Shown here piece by piece: positions 31,333 to 40,221 of a stretch of 64,000 nt of DNA. Both the position numbers and the translations under genes were made by a program. The DNA is from Candidatus Edwardsiibacteriota bacterium. Lineage in GTDB: Bacteria > Edwardsbacteria > AC1 > EtOH8. The DNA is taken from contig JAGVNJ010000039.1 in the NCBI GenBank assembly GCA_020053305.1, positions 1 through 64,000 of the forward strand, in the 5' to 3' direction. The stretch's first letter is position 1. Each line of letters opens with the position of its first letter. The notes beneath the pieces were generated by a model that was not told the DNA's origin, did no database searches, and saw only the letters and a program-made list of their open reading frames with translations.

Positions 31333-32583
31333 ATGCGCTTCATCGCCGACCTCCATATCCACTCCAAGCACAGCCGGGCCACCAGCCCGGATATGGACCT
31401 GGAGCATATAACCGAATGGGCCCAATACAAAGGTCTGGACCTCGTGGGCAGCGGCGACTTCACCCATCCCGACTGGTTTAAGGAGCTGAGGTTCAAACTG
31501 GAATCCAGGGATAACGGCATCTACCATTATCGGGGGGTTGACTTCATGCTGACCGCCGAGGTATGCAACATATTTACCAAGAACGGAAAGAGCCGTAAAA
31601 TACACAACATGATCTTTGCCCCGTCATTCGAAGTGGTGGAACAGATCAATCGCCAGCTTAAACGCCATGCCGATCTTTCCATGGACGGACGGCCCATAGT
31701 CAACCTGTATGCCTCCCGGCTGGTGGAATTGGTGATGGGCATCTCCCCAGATTGCCTGGTAATCCCGGCCCATGTCTGGACCCCGCATTACTCGCTGTTC
31801 GGAGCAAATTTCGGCTTTGACAGCCTGGAGGAATGCTACGAGGACCAATCCGAGAATATCCACGTTTTGGAGACGGGGCTTTCCTCCGACCCCGCCATGA
31901 ACTGGCGGCTTAGCAAACTGGACAAACGTTGCCTGATATCCAATTCTGATGCCCATAGCCCTTCAAAACTGGGACGGGAGGCCAATGTTTTCGATTGCGA
32001 CCTGGACTATAAAACCATATGCCAGGCTTTAAAGAGACAGGATGTCTCTCGGTTGCTTTATACCATAGAATATTTTCCCGAGGAGGGAAAATATTTTCAT
32101 GACGGGCATCGTAAATGCAGTTCCCGGCTGTCAACTAAAGAGGCGATGGACGGCGATAATAATTGCCCGGTTTGCGGAAAAAAACTGACCATTGGTGTGA
32201 TGCACCGGATCGAGGAACTGGCCGACAGATCGGCAGGGGTAAAGCCGGCCAACGCCATTCCCTTCAGGCATCTGGTGCCGCTGGAGGAGATAATAGCCCT
32301 GTCCTTCGGCCTGGGAACCGGGACCCAGACGGTGCTGCATGAATACCATAAGCTGGTAAATGGCTTCGGCAACGAATTCACCGTTTTGCTGGAGGCCACC
32401 AAGGCCGAGCTGAACGAAGTGACCAACAACAAAGTGGCCGAAGGGATCGTCCGGGTGCGGCAGGGAAAGGTCCATATCACACCGGGCTACGACGGGGAAT
32501 TCGGCAAGCTGAACATATTTGACGGGGATCGCCGCCAAGCACATAAAACAAATGAACCGGAAGAACAGTTGGAGATTTTTTAA
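31333..32583 (+). CDS. Endonuclease Q-like PHP-domain nuclease
   Basis: A 416-residue protein with an N-terminal PHP metal-binding domain (ADLHIHSKHSRATS, VGSGDFTHPDW, IPAHVWTPHYS, SNSDAHSPSKLGREAN). It is followed by a zinc-finger part with HRKCSSRLS and CPVCGKKLTIGVMHRIEELADR, and a C-terminal part with LVPLEEIIALSFGLGTGTQTV. This order and the CPVCG-x-LT-x-GV-x-HR signature fit endonuclease Q, which nicks DNA 5' of deaminated bases (uracil, hypoxanthine) and was first found in Thermococcales and some Bacillus. It begins one base after the methyltransferase stop and overlaps the HAD gene by one base. Confidence 0.82.
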   Translation: MRFIADLHIHSKHSRATSPDMDLEHITEWAQYKGLDLVGSGDFTHPDWFKELRFKLESRDNGIYHYRGVDFMLTAEVCNIFTKNGKSRKIHNMIFAPSFEVVEQINRQLKRHADLSMDGRPIVNLYASRLVELVMGISPDCLVIPAHVWTPHYSLFGANFGFDSLEECYEDQSENIHVLETGLSSDPAMNWRLSKLDKRCLISNSDAHSPSKLGREANVFDCDLDYKTICQALKRQDVSRLLYTIEYFPEEGKYFHDGHRKCSSRLSTKEAMDGDNNCPVCGKKLTIGVMHRIEELADRSAGVKPANAIPFRHLVPLEEIIALSFGLGTGTQTVLHEYHKLVNGFGNEFTVLLEATKAELNEVTNNKVAEGIVRVRQGKVHITPGYDGEFGKLNIFDGDRRQAHKTNEPEEQLEIF

Positions 32584-33377
32584 TGGGTGTCTTGGGAAAC
32601 AGCGCCGGACCGAAATGGGTGTTCCTTGACATGGGGAATGTGATATTTTACGATCTGCCCCTATTGGCCAGAATCTGGAGATATTTTTATCTGACCTTGA
32701 AGGAAGGCGGGCTCGGGTTGTCATTTGAGGAGGTGCTCCGGGAAAGAGAGAAAGTCCTAGAGAACAATCCCCCGGAGATGAATCCCAGAAAGATGATCGC
32801 CGACAAATTTGCCGGGCACATAGATCGGGAAATAGTGGACCGGGCGGTCAATCAATGGCTGCAGGTCTATTCGGGCTCAAACTTTCCGGTGGCCGGCATC
32901 AATGATGCGCTGGAAAGCCTCCGAGAAAACTACAACCTGGGGATAATTGCCAACCAGCCGCCGCTGGCCATGGACGAGCTCAAGAAACACCGGTTGGAAG
33001 GTTATTTCCAACATATCATAATCAGTGATATGGTGGGCTTCCATAAGCCGGATCCCAGAATATTCCAGTATGCCGTCGAACTGGCCGGGGCAAAGTCAGA
33101 TCAGTGTTTAATGGTGGGAGACCGGATAGATAATGATGTACGCCCGGCAAAAATCACCGGGATGAGGACTGTCTGGCTGAATATGGATTACCACCAGATG
33201 GATTACCAACCGGCGGACAATTATGAAAAACTATATATCGAAAGCTACCTGAGGATAACGGGGATAGCCCAGTCCTATAAGGGGTCGGGCTATGAACCGG
33301 ATGCCGTCATAAAAAACTTAGGCGAGTTGCCGCAGGCGGTTGAATCGATATTGTCGGAGCAGGGGGTGGCCGGATGA
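32583..33377 (+). CDS. HAD-family hydrolase
   Basis: A 264-residue haloacid-dehalogenase-like protein with a helical cap. Motif I is FLDMGNVIFYD, where the nucleophile Asp is followed by M-G instead of the usual x-D, as in the DLGNV/DLGGV branch (YihX-like). Motif III is in GFHKPDPRIFQYA and motif IV in LMVGDRIDNDVRPAK. The missing acid at position +2 leaves the catalytic mode uncertain. It starts inside the stop of endonuclease Q (TAATG) and overlaps the HIT gene by 4 bases, so these are tightly coupled. Confidence 0.85.
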   Translation: MGVLGNSAGPKWVFLDMGNVIFYDLPLLARIWRYFYLTLKEGGLGLSFEEVLREREKVLENNPPEMNPRKMIADKFAGHIDREIVDRAVNQWLQVYSGSNFPVAGINDALESLRENYNLGIIANQPPLAMDELKKHRLEGYFQHIIISDMVGFHKPDPRIFQYAVELAGAKSDQCLMVGDRIDNDVRPAKITGMRTVWLNMDYHQMDYQPADNYEKLYIESYLRITGIAQSYKGSGYEPDAVIKNLGELPQAVESILSEQGVAG

Positions 33378-33946
33378 AAAAATTATGGGCCCCTTGGCGG
33401 ATGAAATATATCACCAGCGCCGCTGATAAAAACCAGTCAGGCTGCATTTTCTGCAAAAAACTAAAAAGCAAAGCCGATCATAATAATTACATCCTGCACC
33501 GCGGCAATAAGGCGTTCGTTATGTTGAACATTTTTCCCTACAACAACGGGCATCTGATGATTGCGCCCTGCCGCCATATGGGAGATTTTACCGCCCTGAA
33601 CGATGCGGAGCTTCTGGAGATCATGCAGCTGGCCCAGGCCTGCCAGAAGGCCATGGCAGCGGTGTTGAAGCCCCAAGGATACAATCTGGGATTCAACCTG
33701 GGCCGGGTGGCGGGGGCCGGTATAGAGGACCATGTCCATCTGCATCTGGTGCCTCGCTGGAACGGCGATACCAATTTCATGCCGGTGTTGGGTGACACCA
33801 AAGTAGTTTCGGAAGCTTTGGAGGACAGCTTTAAAAAGCTGAAAAAAGCTTTAGCTGAATATTTCAGAATGAAAAAAAGAGCGACCTCCCCCCGAATTAA
33901 AAGGAACAAGAAAGATAAAAAATCATTACCAGATGCAAAATACTAA
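33374..33946 (+). CDS. HIT-family hydrolase (Ap4A phosphorylase-like)
   Basis: A 190-residue histidine-triad protein. CIFCKKL near the N-terminus resembles the Cys pair of these proteins, then NNGHLMIAPCRHMGDF and the catalytic triad in EDHVHLHLVPRWNGDTNFMPVLG. The signature resembles bacterial HIT proteins related to Ap4A phosphorylases that cleave dinucleoside polyphosphates. The C-terminal tail is very basic. It overlaps the HAD gene by 4 bases and mnmA by 14 bases. Not the same subgroup as the HIT protein at 61764. Confidence 0.88.
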   Translation: MKKLWAPWRMKYITSAADKNQSGCIFCKKLKSKADHNNYILHRGNKAFVMLNIFPYNNGHLMIAPCRHMGDFTALNDAELLEIMQLAQACQKAMAAVLKPQGYNLGFNLGRVAGAGIEDHVHLHLVPRWNGDTNFMPVLGDTKVVSEALEDSFKKLKKALAEYFRMKKRATSPRIKRNKKDKKSLPDAKY

Positions 33947-35000
33947 CCGACATATAACAATGGCGGTGGCCATGTCCGGCGGGGTGGACAGCAGCGTGGC
34001 GGCATCTCTGCTGGTAAAAAAGGGCTTCAGGGTCATCGGGCTGACCATGAAGCTTTTTTCTTCACCCGGGGAGCAGTCACCTACCGGCTATTGTGCTGAT
34101 GAAACAATTGCAGCTGCCGAAAGGGCGGCGTCAGCGCTGGGTATCGAACATCGGGTAATAGATTTCCGGAATGAATTTAAAGAAAGAGTGATAGGTAATT
34201 TTCTCAATGAATACGCCAATGGCCGGACGCCCAACCCCTGCGTGGTTTGCAACAAAAGCATCAAATTCGGCCTGCTGATGGAGAAAGCCCTGGATTTGGG
34301 CTGCACCCGCCTGGCGACGGGCCATTATGCTCGTATTAGCCAAAGAAAGGGAAGATATGTTTTGACCAAAGCAAAGGATAAGCAGAAGGATCAGTCATAT
34401 TTTTTGTGGATGCTGAGCCAGAAGCAATTAAAATCCATCGCTTTCCCTTTAGGACATTATGAAAAACAACAGGTCAGGGAAATGGCCGTATCTCTTGGCC
34501 TTGAGGCGGCGAATAAACCTGAAAGTCAGGAAATATGCTTCATTTCCCAGGGGCATTACACTGACTATATGAATAATACCATGACTATTTCCGGCGGAGA
34601 TATAGTCGACATTAATGGGAAAATCCTAGGCCAGCACCGAGGGATAATCAACTATACCATAGGTCAACGGGAAGGATTGGGCATAGCATTGGGGAAACCG
34701 CAATATGTGATAGGTCTTGATCCTTCAAAGAATCTGGTGATCGTAGGGGACGACCAGCTCCTGTATAAGACCATCCTGGGTGTTACCGAGGTGAATTGGT
34801 TTATCAAAGTTCCCAGCCGCCAGATAAAGATTTTGGTAAAGATAAGGAACCAACACCAAGGCTCTCCAGCTCTAATAAAACCTCTTGACGGCAGAAACGC
34901 CCAAGTTGCTTTCCTGGAAAAACAAAGGGCCATCACTCCGGGACAGTCGGCGGTATTTTACCAGGGGGATCTGGTTCTGGGCGGCGGATTGATAAAGTAA
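33933..35000 (+). CDS. mnmA: tRNA 2-thiouridine synthetase MnmA
   Basis: A 355-residue enzyme that adds sulfur to U34 of tRNA-Lys, -Glu and -Gln. The PP-loop MSGGVDSSVAA, the catalytic Cys in PNPCVVCNK, the second Cys in ESQEICFI, and the PTGY..DQSYFLW and GLGIALGKPQYVIGLDP segments are all present. Length is normal. ATG 33933 overlaps the HIT gene by 14 bases; a start at MAVAMSGG (33960) is possible. It is the last gene before the terminator at 34999-35029. Confidence 0.95.
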   Translation: MQNTNRHITMAVAMSGGVDSSVAASLLVKKGFRVIGLTMKLFSSPGEQSPTGYCADETIAAAERAASALGIEHRVIDFRNEFKERVIGNFLNEYANGRTPNPCVVCNKSIKFGLLMEKALDLGCTRLATGHYARISQRKGRYVLTKAKDKQKDQSYFLWMLSQKQLKSIAFPLGHYEKQQVREMAVSLGLEAANKPESQEICFISQGHYTDYMNNTMTISGGDIVDINGKILGQHRGIINYTIGQREGLGIALGKPQYVIGLDPSKNLVIVGDDQLLYKTILGVTEVNWFIKVPSRQIKILVKIRNQHQGSPALIKPLDGRNAQVAFLEKQRAITPGQSAVFYQGDLVLGGGLIK

Positions 35001-35029
35001 GAGGTTCGGTCATTATGACCGAACCTCTT
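34999..35029. terminator. Bidirectional hairpin terminator
   Basis: Perfect 14-base arms (AAGAGGTTCGGTCA / TGACCGAACCTCTT) with a 3-base loop, between the converging mnmA and the LolA-like gene. Confidence 0.85.
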
Positions 35030-35044
35030 TGGATCACCAGGCAG

Positions 35045-35854
35045 CTAGTCCCCTCCGGGAGCCATGCCTTTGAACACATCTTTGAACCCGGCTTTCTTTT
35101 CGGTTTTGCCAATCTCAAAAAGGGCATCCGCCACTCCTTTGTTGACATCCACAGATTTGACTATGACCGTTGAAATAAGCTGATTGTCTTTTTCAGCAAA
35201 CATTTCTGTTTTAAAGGCCATCTCCCAGTTGCCCGGAACCTTGCGGAAATCAGAATATAGAACGACAGCCTTCTTCTTTTTTTCAACCATCATTTCGGCT
35301 TTGACCTGCACCAGGTTGTCCATATCTATCCACATTTTGGTGAAGGGAGCCGTGGCTCCCTTCTTATCGTCCTTGTCGGACACATACTCTATTACATAGC
35401 AATTCCGGTCCCCTATCTTTTCGATTCCGGTGATCTTGCCGTTTTTGGCCAGGTCCGACCACCATTTCCATGATCGATCTTTCTGGTATTGCTGCTGGTC
35501 CTTTTCGGATATCTTCTTTTTGCCCATAAATGGAGCGATCATCCACATATCCGTTCCATCGAAAAGTATGGTGGTCTCCATGTTCATAGCCTCCTTTTGG
35601 CCGGCATTGGTCTTGATGTCCATCCGGAACTTTTCCCCCTTGTAGTAATAAGAGGCATTGCTGACAATGTTGCCTTTTTCGCTGACCATAGTTATCTCTT
35701 GGATCATGGTCATATCCTTGATCTGCTTCTCCAGCTTGCCGTAGCGGTCCTGAAACTTTTGGGCCAGCTCGGAAATATCCTGAGCAGAAATGCTGGCCGC
35801 GGGAAGGAATAACAGCACGGCGGATAAGATGGGTAAAAGCAATTTGTTTCGCAT
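35045..35854 (-). CDS. Exported LolA-like (outer-membrane lipoprotein sorting-like) protein
   Basis: A 269-residue protein with a signal peptide ending ASISA-QD (about residue 24). The body matches the DUF4412/LolA-like fold: alternating strands with ASYYYKGEKFRMDI, TTILFDGTDMWMIAPF and KMWIDMDNLVQVKAEM, then KVPGNWEMAFKTEMF. Such proteins bind lipids or hydrophobic ligands in the periplasm. It is encoded alone and is convergent with mnmA. LolA itself is shorter, so lipoprotein carriage is only a possibility. Confidence 0.75.
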   Translation of the reverse strand: MRNKLLLPILSAVLLFLPAASISAQDISELAQKFQDRYGKLEKQIKDMTMIQEITMVSEKGNIVSNASYYYKGEKFRMDIKTNAGQKEAMNMETTILFDGTDMWMIAPFMGKKKISEKDQQQYQKDRSWKWWSDLAKNGKITGIEKIGDRNCYVIEYVSDKDDKKGATAPFTKMWIDMDNLVQVKAEMMVEKKKKAVVLYSDFRKVPGNWEMAFKTEMFAEKDNQLISTVIVKSVDVNKGVADALFEIGKTEKKAGFKDVFKGMAPGGD

Positions 35855-35951
35855 GGCTTACTCCAATTATTATGGTTTGTAATTGTTTGAATCGTATCGT
35901 TGAAGATAATATATACTACTACCGGACAAAATGCAATAGTGTTATTTCAGG

Positions 35952-37493
35952 TTATAACTTGAGCTGGCAAATATATATATGGGGTGAATCGGAAATAACA
36001 TTCAGGCCGGGAATATTTCGGATATCCTCAAGGCTGGGCAAGAATGGCTTGGAAACCTTTTGTTTGAAAAATATCAAATAAATACTCTTTTTGCCATATA
36101 CAAGAAGATCGGGGCCTGCCGGTCTTGTCAGACTGGAAAGTATTTGTTTGTTTAGAAGGAGAGGCTCCTTACCGGTCAGTGCATAGAAAAGCTCCGGATC
36201 GTTTGTCAAATAAGCGCCCTCGTTTGGCAATCCAGCCAGAATACGCATTGAATCCATTTTATGCCAATTAAAACGCTGATAAGCATCCCATTTAACGGAA
36301 TTGGTCCGGTCCAATCCCCACCAGATACCATAGGCGGATGAGGAAACCGTCCAAATTACGAAGAGTGATGTTAACCTCCGGTTTAATTTAACTGGTTTTA
36401 AGATCATGGGAAATAAAAGAAGCAAAAGGATATAGACCGGAGAGAGTATCCGATAATCAAGCATGATGGCGGGATCTAAAAAAAGGATAGAGGCAAGCAG
36501 GGAGGTGATGTATGAAGCCAAACATAAAAGAATAAAAATGTATGATTTCAAAAAATTTGGTAATAACCGTTTCTGGGACAAAACCGTTATTTGAGGGGCC
36601 CAATATTTAAACAAAAGGAACAAAATCAAGAAAAAAGAAATAAATCTTACATAACCCAAAAAATTCATGTCTGCTTCAAACATCAGCCACCACAAGGCCG
36701 TCTGAACACCTTTAAGCAAGGATAGTTTGGCCACCGGATAAACAGCCAACGTTCGGTCGGCAGCTGAAAAGGTATGATGGATGTTTCTGACAACCCAGAA
36801 TATCAAACCGGAAAAGGAGACAAGAATGAACGAAGCGGCCCTAAGGAAAGTTGCTTTATATGCTCCGGTCCTGAATGAAAAAAGAAATATAAGTTCGGAT
36901 ATAATAAAAGCAACGCCGATATATCGGGAGAGCGAAGCCAGACCCAAAAAAAATCCCGACAATAAAAGTGCGGAAAATGAACCGTTGGCCATATGCCGTA
37001 AAAAAAACCAGATCCCAAGCAAGACAAGCATAATGAAAATCGGTTCGGAAACGGCCATCATGTGGATTAACAGTAAATGAGTGGAAAATATGAACAGCAG
37101 AGAGGAAATGACGGCGGAGAATCTCCACCGGATAAGTTCTGCGGAGATAAGACCGGTTAAAAATATATTCAAACCGAAAAGAATTGCATTCAACCATCTT
37201 GATGCAGTTAATATATCTAAACCAAGTTTGTCGGCATAGGCCAGCAGAAGAGGGTATAGGGGAGGGAAATGAATCATGGGTTTTATCTGGCCGCTGGCGG
37301 CCCATTCACCAAGCCCGGCGCCGCGGGAATAATTCAAGGCCGAGGCCAAATATACCGTGGAATCATTATTTATGGCAATGCCCCATCGGGTAAGCCAGAG
37401 AATGATCAATATCCCGGCAAAGGAAACCAGTGGCAAAAAATAGAACGGGAAAACAGCTGGGCAATATTTGTCGATTCTATAAAGCATGGTCAA
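35952..37493 (-). CDS. GT39-like integral-membrane glycosyltransferase
   Basis: A 513-residue membrane protein with about 11 hydrophobic segments. The first loop carries NDSTVYLASALNYSRG followed by IHFPPLYPLLLAY, a layout typical of the PMT/ArnT-like (GT39/GT83) lipid-linked sugar transferases, where an acidic residue in that loop is catalytic; here it is N-D-S. The C-terminal soluble part has KQILSSLTRPAGPDLLVYGKKS. The sequence is AT-richer than its neighbours. The donor and acceptor are unknown. ATG 37493 is used; ATG 37487 is also possible. Confidence 0.75.
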   Translation of the reverse strand: MTMLYRIDKYCPAVFPFYFLPLVSFAGILIILWLTRWGIAINNDSTVYLASALNYSRGAGLGEWAASGQIKPMIHFPPLYPLLLAYADKLGLDILTASRWLNAILFGLNIFLTGLISAELIRWRFSAVISSLLFIFSTHLLLIHMMAVSEPIFIMLVLLGIWFFLRHMANGSFSALLLSGFFLGLASLSRYIGVAFIISELIFLFSFRTGAYKATFLRAASFILVSFSGLIFWVVRNIHHTFSAADRTLAVYPVAKLSLLKGVQTALWWLMFEADMNFLGYVRFISFFLILFLLFKYWAPQITVLSQKRLLPNFLKSYIFILLCLASYITSLLASILFLDPAIMLDYRILSPVYILLLLLFPMILKPVKLNRRLTSLFVIWTVSSSAYGIWWGLDRTNSVKWDAYQRFNWHKMDSMRILAGLPNEGAYLTNDPELFYALTGKEPLLLNKQILSSLTRPAGPDLLVYGKKSIYLIFFKQKVSKPFLPSLEDIRNIPGLNVISDSPHIYICQLKL

Positions 37494-37571
37494 TGATAAT
37501 ATATTTCAGCCCGAGAATACAAGCCCAAAATCCATGGATCATTTGTACAAGCAAATAAAATTATTTATAAC

Positions 37572-37600
37572 TTGATTTTGTGATATATAAATTGTATAGT
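37572..37600 (+). promoter_or_regulatory. Promoter of the histidine kinase cluster
   Basis: TTGATT (37572-37577), 17-base spacer, TATAGT (37595-37600), 30 bases before the kinase ATG. Confidence 0.6.
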
Positions 37601-37629
37601 TATTCCAATGAAGATGGTATAAGCGTATT

Positions 37630-39774
37630 ATGGTTACGCAGATAAAGAACATATGGAATGATTTTGTTAGCAGCGGGCTTGGCGAAGAAGTTGACCGCAT
37701 TTATTTAAGGCGGATCAAATTTGCCAATGCCCTTTCTTTTTGGGGGATCCTGACCCTGCTGGGTTTTGGTACCGTTAGGATGATTTCGGGAGATCACCTG
37801 ATCGGATTGGCCGATTTGGCAGTAGGTGGTTTCATGATACTGAATCTGATAGTGCTCAGATTCAGTAAAAAGGTAATGTTGGCAAGCTCCCTTGGCACCG
37901 GCTGTCTGTTGATTTTGATACTGTTCCTTTTCATCACTGGCGGTGCGGACCGAACTGGTATCTACTGGATCTATTTTTTCCCCGTCGTTTCATTTTTTTT
38001 ATATGGAATAAGAGGGGGATTCATATGGATGGGTATTTTATATATATCTATTTTGGGACTTCAGGTGGCGTCATGGGGCAGAGTTATTTCCTTGGCGTAT
38101 GATTTTGGAACGACCATACAGGTGCTGGCGAGCCTTTTGATGGAATCCGCCTTGGTTTGTTACTATGCCAAAGTAATGGAGAATGAAGAGAAGGTTGTTG
38201 AAGCAAATAATCTGAAACTTCGAGAGACAAGCCAAATAATGCAGAACGAAATGGCCCAAAGACAGAAAGCAGAGGATGAGCTGCTCAGGATCAGCCAGGC
38301 AGTTAGAAGTTCCAGCGATGCCATTGCCATAGAAGATATTGACGGGACCCACTTGTACCATAATAAGGCCTTTTATAACCTGTTCAATTTTTCCGTTTCC
38401 GGGCTCAACGCATACGGTGGATTTGCCCAATTATTCAGCGATCCCACAGCGGGAAAGACAATTCAGGAGATTGTAAAAAGGGGGGGATCCTGGACCGGTG
38501 AAGTTGAGGTTAGAAGGAAGGATAGCAGTACGGTCCAAACGTATCTACGGATTAATGCCATAAAGGACCATGCCGGCAGTACCATCGGCAGCGTATTCAT
38601 ATATACCGATGTAAGCGAAAAGAAGAAATGGGAAAATGCCCTGGTTTCCAGCGAAGAAAGATTCAGAAAAGTGATCGCCTCGATAAGCGACCATATATAT
38701 ATGACCAATTATTCATCGGAGGGTATTCCGACCAACGCCTATGTTTCACCGAATGTGGAAAAGCTGACGGGCTATCCCCATTCCCGGTTCCTTGAGGATT
38801 GGGGATTCTGGGCAAATGACCTTATCCACCCAGAGGATCGGGCTGCAGCCAGGGTCCAGGTGGAAAATTTTAAAAAGGGGTGGGATAGCCAGGTGGAGTA
38901 CCGCATTACTAGGAACGATGGGGAGTCCATCTGGGTCAGGGACAGCGGGCGGGTGGAGAAGCAAAACGGCAATATTACGGTTTATGGAGTGGTCAGCGAT
39001 ATCTCCGCCAATAAATACCAGGAAGAAATTAAGGAATCCCTCCTGCAAGAGCTTAAAAAAGCCAATCGGGAACTGGCTGAATTTGCTTACATAGTTTCTC
39101 ACGACTTAAAAGCACCCCTGAGGGCAATATCCTCCCTAGCCCAGTGGCTCGGCGAGGATTATAAGGATGCCCTGGATAAAGAAGGACAAGAAAAGATAGA
39201 CCTTTTACTGGGCCGCGCCAAACGGATGCATAACTTGATAGAGGGCGTACTGGCATACTCCCGACTGGGCCGTATGAAACCGACCATGAGTCGGGTAGAC
39301 AGCCACGAAGAGACAAGGCAGGTAATCGATCTATTGTCCCCGCCCGGCCATATAAAAATCTCCATCGCCGAGAAGCTCCCGGTAATAATATATGACCGGA
39401 TCCAGTTTAACCAAATTATGCAAAACCTGATCAGCAATGCCATAAAATATAACGATAAGGATTGCGGCCAGATCAATATCTCCTGCCGGCAATCAGAAGG
39501 ATATTGGGAATACCTGGTTTCGGATAACGGATTGGGTATCGAAGAGCAGCATTTCGACAGGATCTTCAAAATATTTCAAAGCCTTAAATCCCGGGATGAA
39601 TTTGAATCTACCGGCATTGGATTGACCATTGTCAAGAAGATAGTCGAATATTACGGGGGAACTATCAAATTGGCCTCGCAGCCCGGCAGGGGTAGTGAGT
39701 TCCGTTTCACTGTCCCCGGGAACCTGCAGCCGGAACCCGAGGAAAGCGGCAAACAATTATTGGGAGGACAATAA
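37630..39774 (+). CDS. Membrane-bound PAS sensor histidine kinase
   Basis: A 714-residue sensor. Residues ~30-180 contain about six membrane helices, then a coiled coil (~185-220), two PAS domains (~220-340 and ~345-475, the second with a PAC-type end EYRITRNDGESIWVRDSGRV), a HisKA domain with His491 in YIVSHDLKAPLRAISS, and a HATPase domain (QNLISNAIKYN, DNGLGI, GIGLTIVKKIVEYYGG). The HisKA type is that of bacteriophytochrome-like kinases, whose partners are small Rcp1-like receivers; exactly such a receiver follows one base later. It heads a three-gene signalling unit ending in an HD-GYP protein. The signal is unknown. Confidence 0.92.
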   Translation: MVTQIKNIWNDFVSSGLGEEVDRIYLRRIKFANALSFWGILTLLGFGTVRMISGDHLIGLADLAVGGFMILNLIVLRFSKKVMLASSLGTGCLLILILFLFITGGADRTGIYWIYFFPVVSFFLYGIRGGFIWMGILYISILGLQVASWGRVISLAYDFGTTIQVLASLLMESALVCYYAKVMENEEKVVEANNLKLRETSQIMQNEMAQRQKAEDELLRISQAVRSSSDAIAIEDIDGTHLYHNKAFYNLFNFSVSGLNAYGGFAQLFSDPTAGKTIQEIVKRGGSWTGEVEVRRKDSSTVQTYLRINAIKDHAGSTIGSVFIYTDVSEKKKWENALVSSEERFRKVIASISDHIYMTNYSSEGIPTNAYVSPNVEKLTGYPHSRFLEDWGFWANDLIHPEDRAAARVQVENFKKGWDSQVEYRITRNDGESIWVRDSGRVEKQNGNITVYGVVSDISANKYQEEIKESLLQELKKANRELAEFAYIVSHDLKAPLRAISSLAQWLGEDYKDALDKEGQEKIDLLLGRAKRMHNLIEGVLAYSRLGRMKPTMSRVDSHEETRQVIDLLSPPGHIKISIAEKLPVIIYDRIQFNQIMQNLISNAIKYNDKDCGQINISCRQSEGYWEYLVSDNGLGIEEQHFDRIFKIFQSLKSRDEFESTGIGLTIVKKIVEYYGGTIKLASQPGRGSEFRFTVPGNLQPEPEESGKQLLGGQ

Positions 39775-39775
39775 A

Positions 39776-40207
39776 ATGAGAGATAATATTCCGGTTCTTT
39801 TGGTGGATGACGATCAAGTCGATATCATGACCGTTCAAAGGGCGTTCAAGGTCAACAATATTTCCAATCCCTTAAATATCGTGGGAAATGGCCGGGAGGC
39901 GCTGGATTATTTGAAGCAGGATGGAAAATATAAAAATCCCAAAATTTCCCCTCGGCCCGGCATAATCTTGCTGGACTTAAACATGCCCATTATGAACGGA
40001 ATCGAATTTCTGAAAATCGCCAAGGCCAACAAAGAGTTAAAAAAAATCCCGATGATCGTGTTGACAACCTCAAAAGAAGAAAACGACAGGGTGGAAAGTT
40101 TCAATTTAAGCGTGGCGGGATATATCATCAAACCTGTCGAGTTTGAAAAGTTTGTCGAGGCGGTAAGGGTGCTTAACCTGTACTGGACCCTGAGCGAATT
40201 ACCATAA
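39776..40207 (+). CDS. Rcp1-like single-domain response regulator
   Basis: A 143-residue stand-alone receiver domain. The acidic pocket is VDDDQVD (D11, D12), phosphoacceptor Asp67 in IILLDLNMP, with VLTTSKEE and the conserved Lys in GYIIKPVEF. Its style (LLDLNMPIMNGIEFL, KKIPMIVLTTSKEENDR) is that of Rcp1, the partner of phytochrome-type kinases. ATG 39776 begins one base after the kinase stop, with GGGAGGA upstream. It should take the phosphate from the kinase encoded before it and pass the signal on, perhaps to the HD-GYP protein. Confidence 0.92.
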   Translation: MRDNIPVLLVDDDQVDIMTVQRAFKVNNISNPLNIVGNGREALDYLKQDGKYKNPKISPRPGIILLDLNMPIMNGIEFLKIAKANKELKKIPMIVLTTSKEENDRVESFNLSVAGYIIKPVEFEKFVEAVRVLNLYWTLSELP

Positions 40208-40221
40208 CAGGAAGGTGTTTT

